Below are positions 34,891 through 45,960 of a stretch of DNA of 64,000 bases, piece by piece (positions within the stretch are counted from its first letter, which is position 1; each line of letters opens with the position of its first letter). Location: NCBI GenBank assembly GCA_907165065.1, contig OU015526.1, positions 71,385,723 through 71,449,722 of the forward strand. The letters run 5' to 3'. The position numbers were made by a program, and so were the translations under genes. This stretch comes from Caprimulgus europaeus (Eukaryota; Chordata; Aves; Caprimulgiformes; Caprimulgidae). The notes below the pieces were generated by a model. The model ran no database searches. It was not told the DNA's origin and saw nothing but the letters and a program-made list of their open reading frames with translations.

Positions 34891-37800
34891 GTGAGCTGAA
34901 TCTAACAATCACACTAGGTGAAGGATGGATTTGAGTTTCTGTGTGTAGGAAATGTAGAAATGAAGGTGACATTACAGAATGATTGTCGGTAAATCAGAAA
35001 TAACTTTAGTTTCATCATCATACCAAGGCTGTTCTGTCCTGAATTCCCACCTGCTCCAGTTCCCATTAGAAACTAAATTTTCATCTTAAACTTTAGAAGT
35101 TTTATTTGACAAATAAGAGACAGTATAAGTTACACGACAGAAGAATCTGCAAAAAAAATTATTATTGCTGAGGTGCTGAGTCAGTGATGAGAATGATTAC
35201 ATTTTCTTCCTGGAGAAGAGGCAGACCTTAACTGTCCTTCATATATGTATATCTATTTTTTTAAATGTTTTTTAATTTTAATTTTACAAGGGAATAACAG
35301 ATGTTCTTTTTCCTGTCTTACAATTAGCAGCTTCAATTTCCTACCTCAGTGTTTCTATAAATCAAAGGAGGAACAAATTTAACGTGGCTTTAGCTTTATT
35401 ATTTTAGGCTTCAATCTTTGAGATGTCCTGTGTCATTAGGACTGTCCACCTTATTTCAAAGTTTTTCTTTATGAGTTCATACCCATGTGATGTCAACTTA
35501 ATGTGCAACTGCAGATATGCCAGTTGCTTTTGTTCTATTCTGGTCACCGGGGCTGCAACAGTCTTTAGCTTGAGTGCAAGAAAACAAACCAAACCTGTCT
35601 GACCATTCAGAAACTTTCTAGTTAGTGAACATAGCTGCCAATTCTGACACAGCCAGGGAGAAAGACAACTTCAAAATGTGTTATGTCTGGCTGGGATGAG
35701 AGCCAGGTTATTAACAGGATGACTTGTTTTGTGAGAGTAAGTGAAAAATTCAATATCACCTATGCTTTCCGTCCCCTCTCTCAGTTCTGATCCCTGGAGT
35801 CTTTGAACTGATATTTGATTATTTATGAATGTATAATAAAAAAATAGTGGCACTATATTGAGAGACATTATCTTCACAGTTTACATAGAGGCTCCACAAC
35901 TGCCCATTTCTCCATTTTTTTTTAATACACTTGAATGACAAGATGGTGATAAAAATAAATACTCTGTTACAAGGGAAGAAATATGACTTGTGGGTGTCAG
36001 TGTTGGAATGAATATCACAGAGGTCTTCCATTACAGCTCTTAAATGTGGAACGGCATCTAAAACTGCACATCTCAATAAATGGTCGTTATACAGCCTATA
36101 TTTGTAATCAGGGCAGTCTATCTGCAGTATTTTAGCTGTGTACATGTATGAGAGCAAAATATTTCTAATATCTGAAATTTACTGCACCTAAGCCTTGGCT
36201 TTCAGTCAACAATGGATTACTTTCAAACAGGATGTCTTCCTAAATTCATTTTCTTCTTAACTTTGTTGGATTATTTTCATACTGTGTATCTAACACTCTA
36301 TTATTAAGCCATACTCTCTGATTTTTGGTTTTGAATTAGTTTCATGTAGGAAATGAGAGTTTTTTTCAAAGTTTTCATTCTGTATGAGTATTCTATAAAC
36401 GGAATTTTATGTGTGACAGTATGAGAGCAAGCGCAGCACCACGATTCAAAAATAATGCAAGATGACAGAATTTGCCTTCTATTCACTATTTATTTTTCTT
36501 TTTAAAAAACAGTGCCTAATGATGATACTTTCTTTGAATATATAGCCAAAATTTAATGTATTTCCTTCATTGGAAAATGATGAATTCCTACTAATGTGTA
36601 ACATTTCTACTCTGCTTTTAATCCATATAATTTCTTCCAATTTCAACAGCTCCCTGCCCCCAAACCCTGAAGTTTCGTCGCAGTTTGTGTTTGTTTGGTC
36701 TGATGAATTACTTTTTATAAGTGCCATAGCTTTTTAGTCCTTCATTTTTTTGCTTTGATTCTATTGTTTTAATTTTTAATGAACATTTATTAATAGTTGT
36801 AGGGGTTTTTAGAAATTGCATTTTATCTTTCACAGAATTTGAAGAGACTTATATGGGATTTACATTATTAATGATGTTATTATCATTATCATTCTTATTA
36901 ATTCTACCTGTTTATTTTTACTGGTACACATTTTTTCATTTGAATCATCAATTTATAAAACATTAAAACCACATTGCAATCCATGAGTGGCAAGAAAATT
37001 ACCTAACTTCACGTATAGCCATTGCAACTTTAGGGTCTTACACTTCCTGTTTTTAAAGTTACATATCAAAAGAAATATCACCTATATTCAGATCTGCTTT
37101 AAATGAAATCTAATATTCTGGATATGGAATTAAAGTTTGTAATCCTATATTGCATGCTGAAATTTCAGAGTTGAGGCTGTAAGTTATGGTGACCAATGGA
37201 AACCTTGCGGAGTGATAATAAATACCTCCAGTGGAAACCCATCAGAAACGAAAATAGAAATATAAACAGAAATCTTGCTGATCAATTTTTTCTTTTCACT
37301 TTCTGCCTTCTCTTGAAGTCTGGTATTGCAAAAATATGAAAAGTATAACTTTGTGCTATATATTTGGTCCCAGAAGCACACTGCAAACATCTAGTTTTAA
37401 AATTACAGTGATGTTTATACTACAGATTTATCTACTCTCTGTTTTACATTCTATGTCCTGGAATGCAGGGCTTTATGGCCGATATAAATATAAACCATAT
37501 AGCTTAACTGCAGAAGCTATTCTTATTCATATAAACCCCTAGTACTTCCCTCCCGTACCCTCTCATAATTCCCTTAACTATGTCAATAGCATCCTGTGGC
37601 AGGAAGCTTACAAGTTCATTATATACTACGCCTGATCCTGGCAGACAATAATCAGTTTAAATGTTGAAATTAAAAGGAACGAGTAACTAAAAAACCTCCA
37701 AAACAAATGCAAACCAAAAATGGATCAATATAATACTTTCTTATTTCCTAGTAAACCATTCTCTAGTGATTTCTTTTTGCATGGTCCTTTCTGACTTTGT

Positions 37801-40800
37801 GCATTACAAGCTTGTTGATGCTTAAGTAGTGTTTTGATGCTCGCTCAGGAAACCCACTACACAAAAGTCAAGTACAACCTAAATAGTATTAATAATTTGT
37901 TGTGGTGTTTGGCAACATATGTTTGGCAAAGAACAGGAGTAATAAGCTTTGAAGTGTAGGCATGTTTTGAGAGAGGATTTTTCACAGGTGCTGAAGCTGC
38001 ATGGGTCTCAGATGTTCTTAAAGATCTAAGACAACAGAATATCTCTCCAAAACATTAAAGCTTGAAAAGCAAGTGAACAGATGTTCAGTCATTCAATTTA
38101 ATATTTCAGGCAGCTGTGTAACTTTACTGTGGTGAGGCTTTTAAATTTTTTTTCCACTTTTCCCCCCCCTAACATTTAAAAACTAAACTGGGTATAAGGT
38201 CAGGTTTGATGACAGCCTGAGTGGGTTCGGACAGCTGTTTAAATGTTTGTGACATCTGCCTCAGAAACTGGGACTTGTGTCTCACTTCTGCTGGAGCTGC
38301 AGCAGCACAGCGTCTCTGTCATTTCCCCAGGCAACTTCCTCTGGTGAACAACTTAAGGCACAGGGGTTAGCTAAAACTTTCTAGCATTTCTGTTACGCTT
38401 TTTAAACTGCTTCATAGGTTTTTCATCAGGAACCTGGAATAGGTGAGAATGTAAAATTTGAACCCTTTAAACCATGTTAGAAACTGGGAATTAAAACAAA
38501 AGCTTTTGAAGGTATCCCTTACAATTACTAAGGCACATTTTGCTTCTTTTGAAGAGAGCCGCCACTGCACTGGTGACAATAGGTGGCTGATTTTGCAGAG
38601 GAGTCTATCATAATATGGCATCGCCCTTTCTTCCCTCAAAGCCTGAACCTAAACAACCTCTCAAACAGCCTCTCCCCCTGAGGCCTGCAGCATGAGCAGA
38701 CTACCACAGAATATCTGACAGCTTGCTGATTAATCCTTAACATTGAGCTAATCTGTTTCTGTATTCAATTGTTCTCAAACGGGTCCCAAGAAGGCAGACT
38801 TCAATGTAAAAACCTCACAGAGGAGTAGTAAGGGGTGGAAGAGCTGGAGATACCTGACCCTTACCTTAAAACTATATGAATAAATGCCACACACTCGGTG
38901 CAGAGGAAAGATCGAAAACGTCACAGAAAAAAATTGGTTAAATAGTGATCTTTTGGTCTGAAATTAATTTGATATCTTCCTTCTGTCAGCTCCTTCTGAC
39001 AGCTTTAGTAATGCCTACATTAAGAGATATTCTTCTTTCAAAGTGTTTAGCAAATTGCCACTTAAAGTTTGGCTTTGTGCTGATCATCTGCTTCTGTGTT
39101 AAACTGCAGGGTAGCTTTCTCAATGCGACACATAAATTTTTTTAGTGGAGAAAATCTTTGACTATCTTTCTATGCACCTGTGTGAGTGATGCCTTACTTG
39201 TTGAGGTGTTGGAATTTGACACAAGATAGTAGAGAGAGTTGGCATTATTTATTGTAGCCTCTTGTCATTCCTTATGCCTATGATGACCTGCTGTCTCATA
39301 CCGCAAGGGAGCAAACAGAGGTATCATCTGCAAAGTGAAATCACCCAAAAATACTTCTGCAATGTGAATTATCTAAGGACGGACCTTACATTATGGTTTG
39401 TTTTGTGTTTTGTCTTGTGAAGATTTCATGTATGATATGACTAAAGCTTTGCTGTCTTCTTGTTTGTTTTCCTAATGATTTTTTTTAAAATCTAATATAA
39501 TTGATTTGTTTTGTCATGAGCTGGATCTTATCTGCCTTGAACTCAGTATTTTTTGCATGAGCCCTGGTCATCACTTTCTTCAGCATTTATAGATAAGTGT
39601 TTCAGCAGAACTGTTGCCATTATTACTATGTCATCACTTATTTTCTGGATGCCTGTAAGGCTTCCGAGTAGTCTTTGTCCTTTTGTTGCAACACTTCACT
39701 AGCTGACCTTATTCCAAAAGGTAGGCAATGAAACTTGTTTCTCCTCCAGGGTGAACCAAAAGTGCACAGTTAATATCATTCTTCATCTAATCTGACTTGT
39801 CAGTAACTATCCTTACTAATAGGATCTCTTTTTTAGCAGACAAGTTGGCTTTGACCATTTGCTATTGCAGCTTAGCCTTTCTGAGGTTGCTGGAATGTGG
39901 ATACATCCAAATTCTGTTATTTCTCTTTTGTCTGACGTCATGCTGTTATCCCACAGAGTGAATATATTTGTTTTACCTATATTCACTTTTTTCTTTAGCT
40001 GCTGCTTGTTTCCTTTGCTGCTTTCTGTCACTGCAACTGTAAATTTTACAGCTGTGCATGACAGTTTTGATTGATGAATGCAGATATATATGTGTGCTTC
40101 TTCAGGGGTTCTGCTGACTCCTTGAAGACTTCTGGGTGTTCGTGATGAGTATTTGGTGTTTCATCATGCATTGTGATGTTTGCTTTTCATTAAATCTTTA
40201 ATTGTGTTCAAGTTACACTGGCCTTCATGGTACTTCCATGTCAAAGGTTTGAAGACCAGCGTTTCTTAAGCCATTACCCTGCTAAGGTGACTTCAGAGTG
40301 TTTCCTAGGACTACGTTACAGCACAGGTACTTTATTTAATTTCTTAATCTGGACTGGGATACGATGTCTTTTTTAAAAAGTGAACCTCAGCTCCTGTGCT
40401 TAACTTGAAGCCTCTGAGTATGTTTCTTGGAGTACATTCTGCATGTGCTGTAGGGGTTGTCCTATTTTCTGATATTACATCCACAAGAGGAAATTAGTCA
40501 CATCTGAGTTCAGCTGGGGATTTGTGGTGTTGTGGGGTTTTTTTGTTTTGGTTTGGTTTTTTTTTCCCCCTGAGTAAGTTTCTTTTTTTGAAAAGCAAGA
40601 ATAGTGATTACACATGCTTCACTTGTGACAGAAAATTTGCACAGGCTAGTGGTAGTGTCTCTCCTCGGGTGTGAGGTGTCGAGGGTTTTCAGCTCCAGCT
40701 CAGAGGCCACTGGTCCTCCTGTGTGGTTTTGCTGGGTGGTCAAAATTTCAAAATGCAGCGCAGCCCTGATCTCTGCTTGGGTGGCACTGCAGATCTGCAG

Positions 40801-41019
40801 GTTATCTCTTTTTGCACTCCCAAATCAGCCTTCCTCAGACACCTTTGCCTAAGTTATGTATTAGTGACACTGAACATGTTTTTATCTCTAAGCATGTCAT
40901 TCTCAGTAATTTCTGACTCTCAATTTCATGCTTTTTGCCTCAGCTCTGTTACATCCTTTTCCATCTGCTCTTCCTCTTGATACTAGTGAGACCAGAACTT
41001 ATATCATTGAGAATTTTGG
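34891..41019. other. AT-rich non-coding; minus frame at 35819-36157
   Basis: No repeat family seen. The minus-strand frame at 35819-36157 (112 codons) has a protein-like middle (for example IDCPDYKYRLYNDHLLRCAV) but lacks matching splice sites, so I leave it unassigned. A G/T-rich tract lies at 40526-40567 and a C run at 38162-38169. Bases 38200-38340 and 38640-38700 are mildly GC-richer. No RNA gene was found. Confidence 0.45.
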
Positions 41020-41085
41020 AGTTTTTTGTTTGTTTGTTTGTGGTTTGTTTTGTTTTGATTTGGTTTGTTTTTTTCTTTTTTTTCA
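41020..41085 (+). repeat. GTTT-rich simple repeat
   Basis: Repeated GTTTGTTTG units grade into a T-rich tract ending near TTTTTTTTCATAG. It resembles the degraded poly-A/AAAC end of a retroposon read on the other strand, but no element body is recognisable beside it. Confidence 0.85.
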
Positions 41086-41745
41086 TAGATCACCATATTT
41101 CTAAAGCATTGTTATGGCCCACTCGGACTGGGAATATTTTCAGTTTGTTGCTTTGATAACATAATCTAAATCCCAGAATCTCCTGACATAGTGCATTCAG
41201 CACAAATGGTTATTTTCAAGTCCTATCCTGTTTATATGAGCCTTGGGATTTTGTGCTTCTCCTTTCAGTTTTTCACCAACCTGTTCAATAAGGGTGTGTG
41301 GAAAGGGAGGTGACTCACCACACATGCCGCTTTGTACCTTGTCCCTCTTTCTAGGTTAGTTGCTATGCTTTTTGCTTGCATTCATGCTTTTACTGTCCTA
41401 GAAAAAACAAAACAGAGCTGCTTTTTTACCTGCCTGTGGTCACTCTGTTACCTTCTGTATCTCTGGAACACAGACATCAGTATCATTAATATAAAGTCTG
41501 AACTAAAACTCTATTTTGAGGTAATAAGAATGACTCCTCCAGAGGCCTCAGCTCAGCAGCCCTGTAGCTGCTCTCAGACTCAGGAGACACACAGTATCCT
41601 TGCTGGGGATTATACCTTAAGTACATCTAGAGAGACCGTATCAGCGTCAGAAGCTAATCCTCCTTGACCTACAGGCTATACCTCAAAGATAACCATGTCT
41701 CTAATGCTTAAAGCAGACATAAGCACCTCCTGGAAATTAACTTGA
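41086..41745. other. non-coding stretch before the tandem duplication
   Basis: A 111-codon + frame at 41332-41667 has a hydrophobic first half and a serine/threonine-rich second half, but no splice sites, start context or known motif supports it. I treat it as chance. No repeat family seen. Confidence 0.4.
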
Positions 41746-41872
41746 TTTAGATTAGGAATGATTTGGAAGAGCAAACCTACATCTAGTGATGTTACACAGT
41801 GCTGAAGTTTAGATTAGGAATGATTTGGAAGAGCAAACCTACATCTAGTGATGTTACACAGTGCTGAAGTTT
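41746..41872 (+). repeat. perfect 62-bp tandem duplication
   Basis: Two identical 62-base copies, 41746-41807 and 41808-41869, each starting TTTAGATTAGGAATGATTTG and ending CAGTGCTGAAG, followed by the first three bases of a third copy. There is no mismatch between the copies. Confidence 0.98.
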
Positions 41873-42613
41873 CCTCGGTCTGCTATTAACAGGATTGTCG
41901 TAAGCAGGAAAAATCCATAAATAAATGTAAGCATGTTTCTGTGAAATAACCTTGCAAAAATGTGTTGGATTTCCTGCTGTTGGTTTTCTCCCAGTATTCC
42001 AGTACTGCAGTGTGCCATGAAAGGAAAGATTAACAGTTGAGGCTGGAAAGACAACACGGGTATGTACAGAAACACATACTTGCCTTCTCTAATAGCATCA
42101 CTTCAAAAGTATAAACCAAACAAATAAAGAAAAATACTCAGAAAATAATAACGAGGGGGAAAAAACCCCCATACCTTACCAATGGATCCAGTTGGGATTT
42201 TGGTCATTTTTTGGTTGGGGTTTTTTTGTTTGTTTTGCGGTTTTTTTTCAGATATAGTTAGGGTGCTCATCACCACTAAGATGTCAGTCTGGGTTTTGTA
42301 TGACAGTGTGATTACTTAATTTCAAATCAATAGTTTTTTCCATTTTAAAGTATTTGTCAGAGTATTTGTTAGAGTGTTTCTCATTTTTAGTTGTAGATTT
42401 CTCTAAGACATAACTAAGACCCATCGTCTTCTTCCCCAACTGTAATGGATGTAAATGCCACAGATGCCATCATTGTAAGATTGTTAAAGAAACACAGCCT
42501 TCACAGCCTACAGTGGAAGAGGTTGTGGCCCCTAATTAAGGTGTGGTTTTTGTAAGGGTGTAGGAAGCCCAATTCAAAGGGTTGCCTCTAGGGTAAGACA
42601 ATGAATTCATAAT
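41873..42613. other. non-coding stretch before the long CR1
   Basis: AT-rich, with a GTTTT-rich tract at about 42207-42250. No coding signal. Confidence 0.5.
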
Positions 42614-42944
42614 TTCACAGAATCACAGAATGCTAGGGATTGGAAGGGACCTCTGGAGATCATCTAGTCCAACCCCCCTGCCAAAGCAGGTTCACCTAGA
42701 GCAAGTTGCACAGGACTGTATCCAGGTGGGTTTTGACTATCTCCAGAGAAGGAGACTCCACAGCCTCCTTGGGCAGCCTGTTCCAGGGCTCTGGCACCCT
42801 CACAGTAAAGAAGATTTTCCTCATGTTTAAGTGGAACCTCCGTGTTCCACCTTATGCCCATTGTCCCTTGTCCTATCGCTGGCCACCGCTGAGAAGAGTC
42901 TGGCCCCATCCTCTTGACACCTGCCCTTTAGATTTTTATAAACA

Positions 42945-44740
42945 TTAATAAGGTCCACTCTCAGTCTTCTCTGGTCTGAACAGATTCAGCTCTTTCAGTC
43001 TTTCCTGATAAGAAAGATGCTCCAGCTGCTTAATCTTTGTAGCTCTTTGCTGGACTATCTCCAGAAGTTCCCTATCTCCCTTGAGCTGCGGAGCCCAGAA
43101 CTGGACACAATACTCCAGATGTGGCCTCGCCAGGGCTGAGTAGAGGAGGAGGAGAACCTCCCTCAACCTGCTGGTCACACTCTTCTTAATACACCCCAGG
43201 TTGCTATTGTCCTTCTTGGCCACAGGGGCACAGTGCTAGCTCATAGTCCACTGGTCATCCACCAGTACTCCCAGGTCCTTCTCTGCAGGGCTGCTTTCCA
43301 GGAGGTCAACCCCCAACCTGTACTGGTGCCCGGGGTTATTCCCTCCCAGGTGCAGGGCCTTGAACTTGCCCCTATTGAAATTCATCAGGTCCCTCTGTGC
43401 CCAACTCTCCAGCCTGTCCAGATCTCACTGAATGGCAGCACAGTCTTCTAGTGTGTCAGCCATTCCTCCCAGTTTAGTGTCATCAGCAAATGTGCTGAGG
43501 GTATACTCAGTCCCTTCATCCAAGTCACTGATGAATGTATTGAGTAGGACTGGACCAAGTACTGACCCTTGGGGAACACCACTAAGCACAGGCCTCCAAC
43601 TAGACTCTGCACTGCTGATCAAAACCCTCTGAGCTCTGCCATCGAGCCAGTTCTTCACCCACCTCACTGTCCCCTCATCTAACCCACACTTCCTAACCTT
43701 ACCTATGAGGATGCTATGGGAGACAGTGTTAAAAGCCTTGCTGAAGTCAAGGTAGACAACATCCACTGCTCTCCCCTCATCCACCTCATGCCATCATAGA
43801 AGGCTACCAGATTGGTCAAACATGATTTCCCCTTAGTAAATCCATGTTGACCATTCCCAGTAACCTTCTTTCCTCTACGTGCTTAGACATGACCTCCAGA
43901 ATGAACTGTTCTATCACCCTTCCAGGGATGGAGCTGAGGCTGACTGGTCTGTAGTTTCCCAGGTCCTCCTTCTTGCCCTTTTTGAAGAGTGGAGTGACGT
44001 TGGCTTTCCTCCAGTCCTCAGGCACCTCTCCTGTCCTCCATGACCTTTTCAAAGGTGATGGAGAGTGGTTCTGCAATAACATCCACCAGCTCCCTCAGCA
44101 CTCGAGGGTGCATCCCATCAGGGCCCATAGATTTGTGTTGAGTTTGGCTAAACGGTCTCTAACTTGATCTTCCTTGACCAAGGGAAAGCCTTCCTTTCTC
44201 CAGACTTCCTCTCTTAGAACCAGGGCCTGGGATTCCTGAGGGCCGGCAGTAAAGACTGAAGCAAAGAAGGCATTCAGTAACTCTGCGTTCTCTGCATCCT
44301 CTGTCACAGAGGCACCCATCTAATTCAGCAATGACTTCATATTTTCCCTAGTCTTACTTTTGCTGTTGAGGTACTTGAAGAAGCCGTCATTGTCCTTGAC
44401 ATCTCCTGGTTGGATTTAATTCCAAGCAGGCCTTAGCCTTCCTTGTCGTATCCCTGCATTCTCTGACAATGTCCCTATATTCCTCCCAAATGGCCAGCCC
44501 CTTTTTTCACATTTTGTAGAATTCCTTCTTCTGACTGAGCTTTTCCAGAAGTTTCTTGCTCATCCATGCAGGCCTCCTAATTACTTTGCTGGATTTCTTA
44601 CTCTTAGGGATGCAGTGATCTTGAGCTTGGAGGAAGTATTGCTTGAAAAATAACCAGCTCTCTTGACCCCCTCTAGCCGCCCATGGGATTCCTCCAATCC
44701 GGTCTTTGAAGAGGTCAAAGTTAACCCTCCTGAAGTCCAA
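42945..44740 (-). pseudogene. CR1 ORF2 remnant: linker and reverse transcriptase
   Basis: ORF2 of CR1 encodes an endonuclease and a reverse transcriptase that copies CR1 RNA at the target site. From the right, the linker reads FDLFKDRIGGIPWAA and PAWMSKKLLEKLSQKK; then [53 protein letters not shown] (43710-43754), [11 protein letters not shown] (near 43550-43583), FADDTKLGG (43464-43490, holding the catalytic DD), and [20 protein letters not shown]. The pieces lie in three frames, so at least two frameshifts occurred. The endonuclease that should precede the linker is absent. Confidence 0.9.
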
Positions 44741-44888
44741 GGTGGCAGTCTCTGCTGCTGCCTGGATTCATATCTCTTACTTCCTCTGGGACAGCAGACT
44801 GAAGGACCTAGCTGTCACAGCAACTTTCAAGCACCAGTGCGCTACTCAGGCTTGACTCCGTTGAGCCTGGCTTCATCTCCTTCCATCT

Positions 44889-45923
44889 TCAAAATGGAAG
44901 CCCTACCAAATCTTCAAAATTTAAAGCCCTACCAATGAGCCCTGATAACTCCTGAGCCAGAGTCCTTTTTCCCCTAAAAGACAAGTGTCCTCTGCCAGGC
45001 ACCAGCAGGCCCAGTCTCTTGTAAACCCACCTGTGCTCAAAGCACCCAAAATTACACCTGTGACACCAGTCTCTGAGCCAGGCATTGATTAGCTGGCTCT
45101 TCCCATTTCCTCCCTTGTTAAACCCTGTGACTGTAAGGACAGAGGAGAATACTACCTGTGCTCCTGACCACTTAACCATTCATCCTGAGGCCCTGTAGTG
45201 CCTCTTGATTGCCCTCTGGCTTCTTCTTGTTACTTCATCACTCCCCACCTGAAATATCAATAGTGGATAATAATCTGATGGCTTTACTAGGGTGGAGAGT
45301 TTTCCCTTGGCATCCTTGACCGGGGCTCCAGGTGGGCAGCAGACTTCCCTAAGAAGTGGGTCTGGTCTGCATATTGGGCCTTGTGTTCCCTTAAGAATGG
45401 AATCTCCTATGACAACAACCCTCCTCTTTTTCTTGGTGGCTGAAGTCTAAATGCAGGGTGCAAGCCAATTTACCTTTGGTGACACCTTCAGTCTAGGTGT
45501 ACCAATAGTCTCATCATTTTCTGGCTCCACTTGCAAAGCCCCTTACTTGTTCTTCAAGGGCACCTGTGAAGGTGCGGTAGCCACAGGGGTGACATGCCTG
45601 CTGCACTGGGCAGAAACTTGCTGCCATTGCCCCTTGTCTTTCGAGTCCCCACATTCATCCAGACAGCAAGTGGACAGGGGATCTTCTGTCCATGGTGGTC
45701 TGTCAGCCTGTCTTAGGGAGGTCAGGGTGCAGTCCCAATAGTCTATCCCCTTTTCACATTCCATGATACTCCTCAGCCCGCTGACCTCCTCCCAGAGCTC
45801 AGTCACTAAGCAGAGGAGTTGCTCTACCTGCTCGCACCTCCTGCAGCTCTGCTCACTGCTGCTGTCCGATCCTGTCACGAGAGCAGGGCACACTCAGCAG
45901 CCTGACAGCTGGGGCACAGTCAT
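44889..45923 (-). pseudogene. CR1 ORF1 remnant with SGNH esterase-like domain
   Basis: One unbroken frame of 345 codons runs from ATG at 45921-45923 (MTVPQLSGC) to the stop at 44889-44891 with no frameshift. Four stops interrupt it: codon 10 (45894-45896), 45543-45545, 45447-45449 and 45180-45182. In order it shows a Cys-rich, leucine-repeat start (CRRCEQVEQLLCLVTELWEE), a basic patch (KKKRR), the SGNH block I motif VVVIGDSIL at about 45400-45425, YYPLLIFQVGSDE, and the C-terminal part with INAWLRDWCHR and LSFRGKRTLAQELSGLI. CR1 ORF1 proteins are known to carry such an esterase domain. At least two of the stops look like CGA or TGG changed to TGA. Confidence 0.85.
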
Positions 45924-45960
45924 CCTGCTCATCCTATCAGTGCAAGATATGGCACCTTAG

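Larger units (their letters stand above)
42614..45960 (-). mobile_element. long CR1 LINE with ORF1, endonuclease deleted
   Basis: The left edge is the reversed CR1 tail (TTTCACAGAATCACAGAATG). The minus strand then holds 3' UTR, the ORF2 reverse transcriptase, and ORF1 at the far right. Most avian CR1 copies are truncated at a few hundred bases; at 3.3 kb this one reaches the 5' UTR. Only about 150 bases separate the end of ORF1 from the ORF2 linker (FDLFKDRIGGIPWAA), where CR1 normally has an endonuclease domain of over 200 residues. The endonuclease is therefore almost wholly missing. The copy cannot move by itself because of this deletion, frameshifts and stops. Confidence 0.93.

Noticed and set aside
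41332-41667. 111-codon + frame with a hydrophobic start
   Set aside because: No splice sites, no good initiation context and no recognisable domain; the start is a chance hydrophobic stretch from T-rich DNA.
42630-45960. Plus-strand frames over the long CR1
   Set aside because: Shadow frames of CR1 ORF1 and ORF2 on the minus strand.
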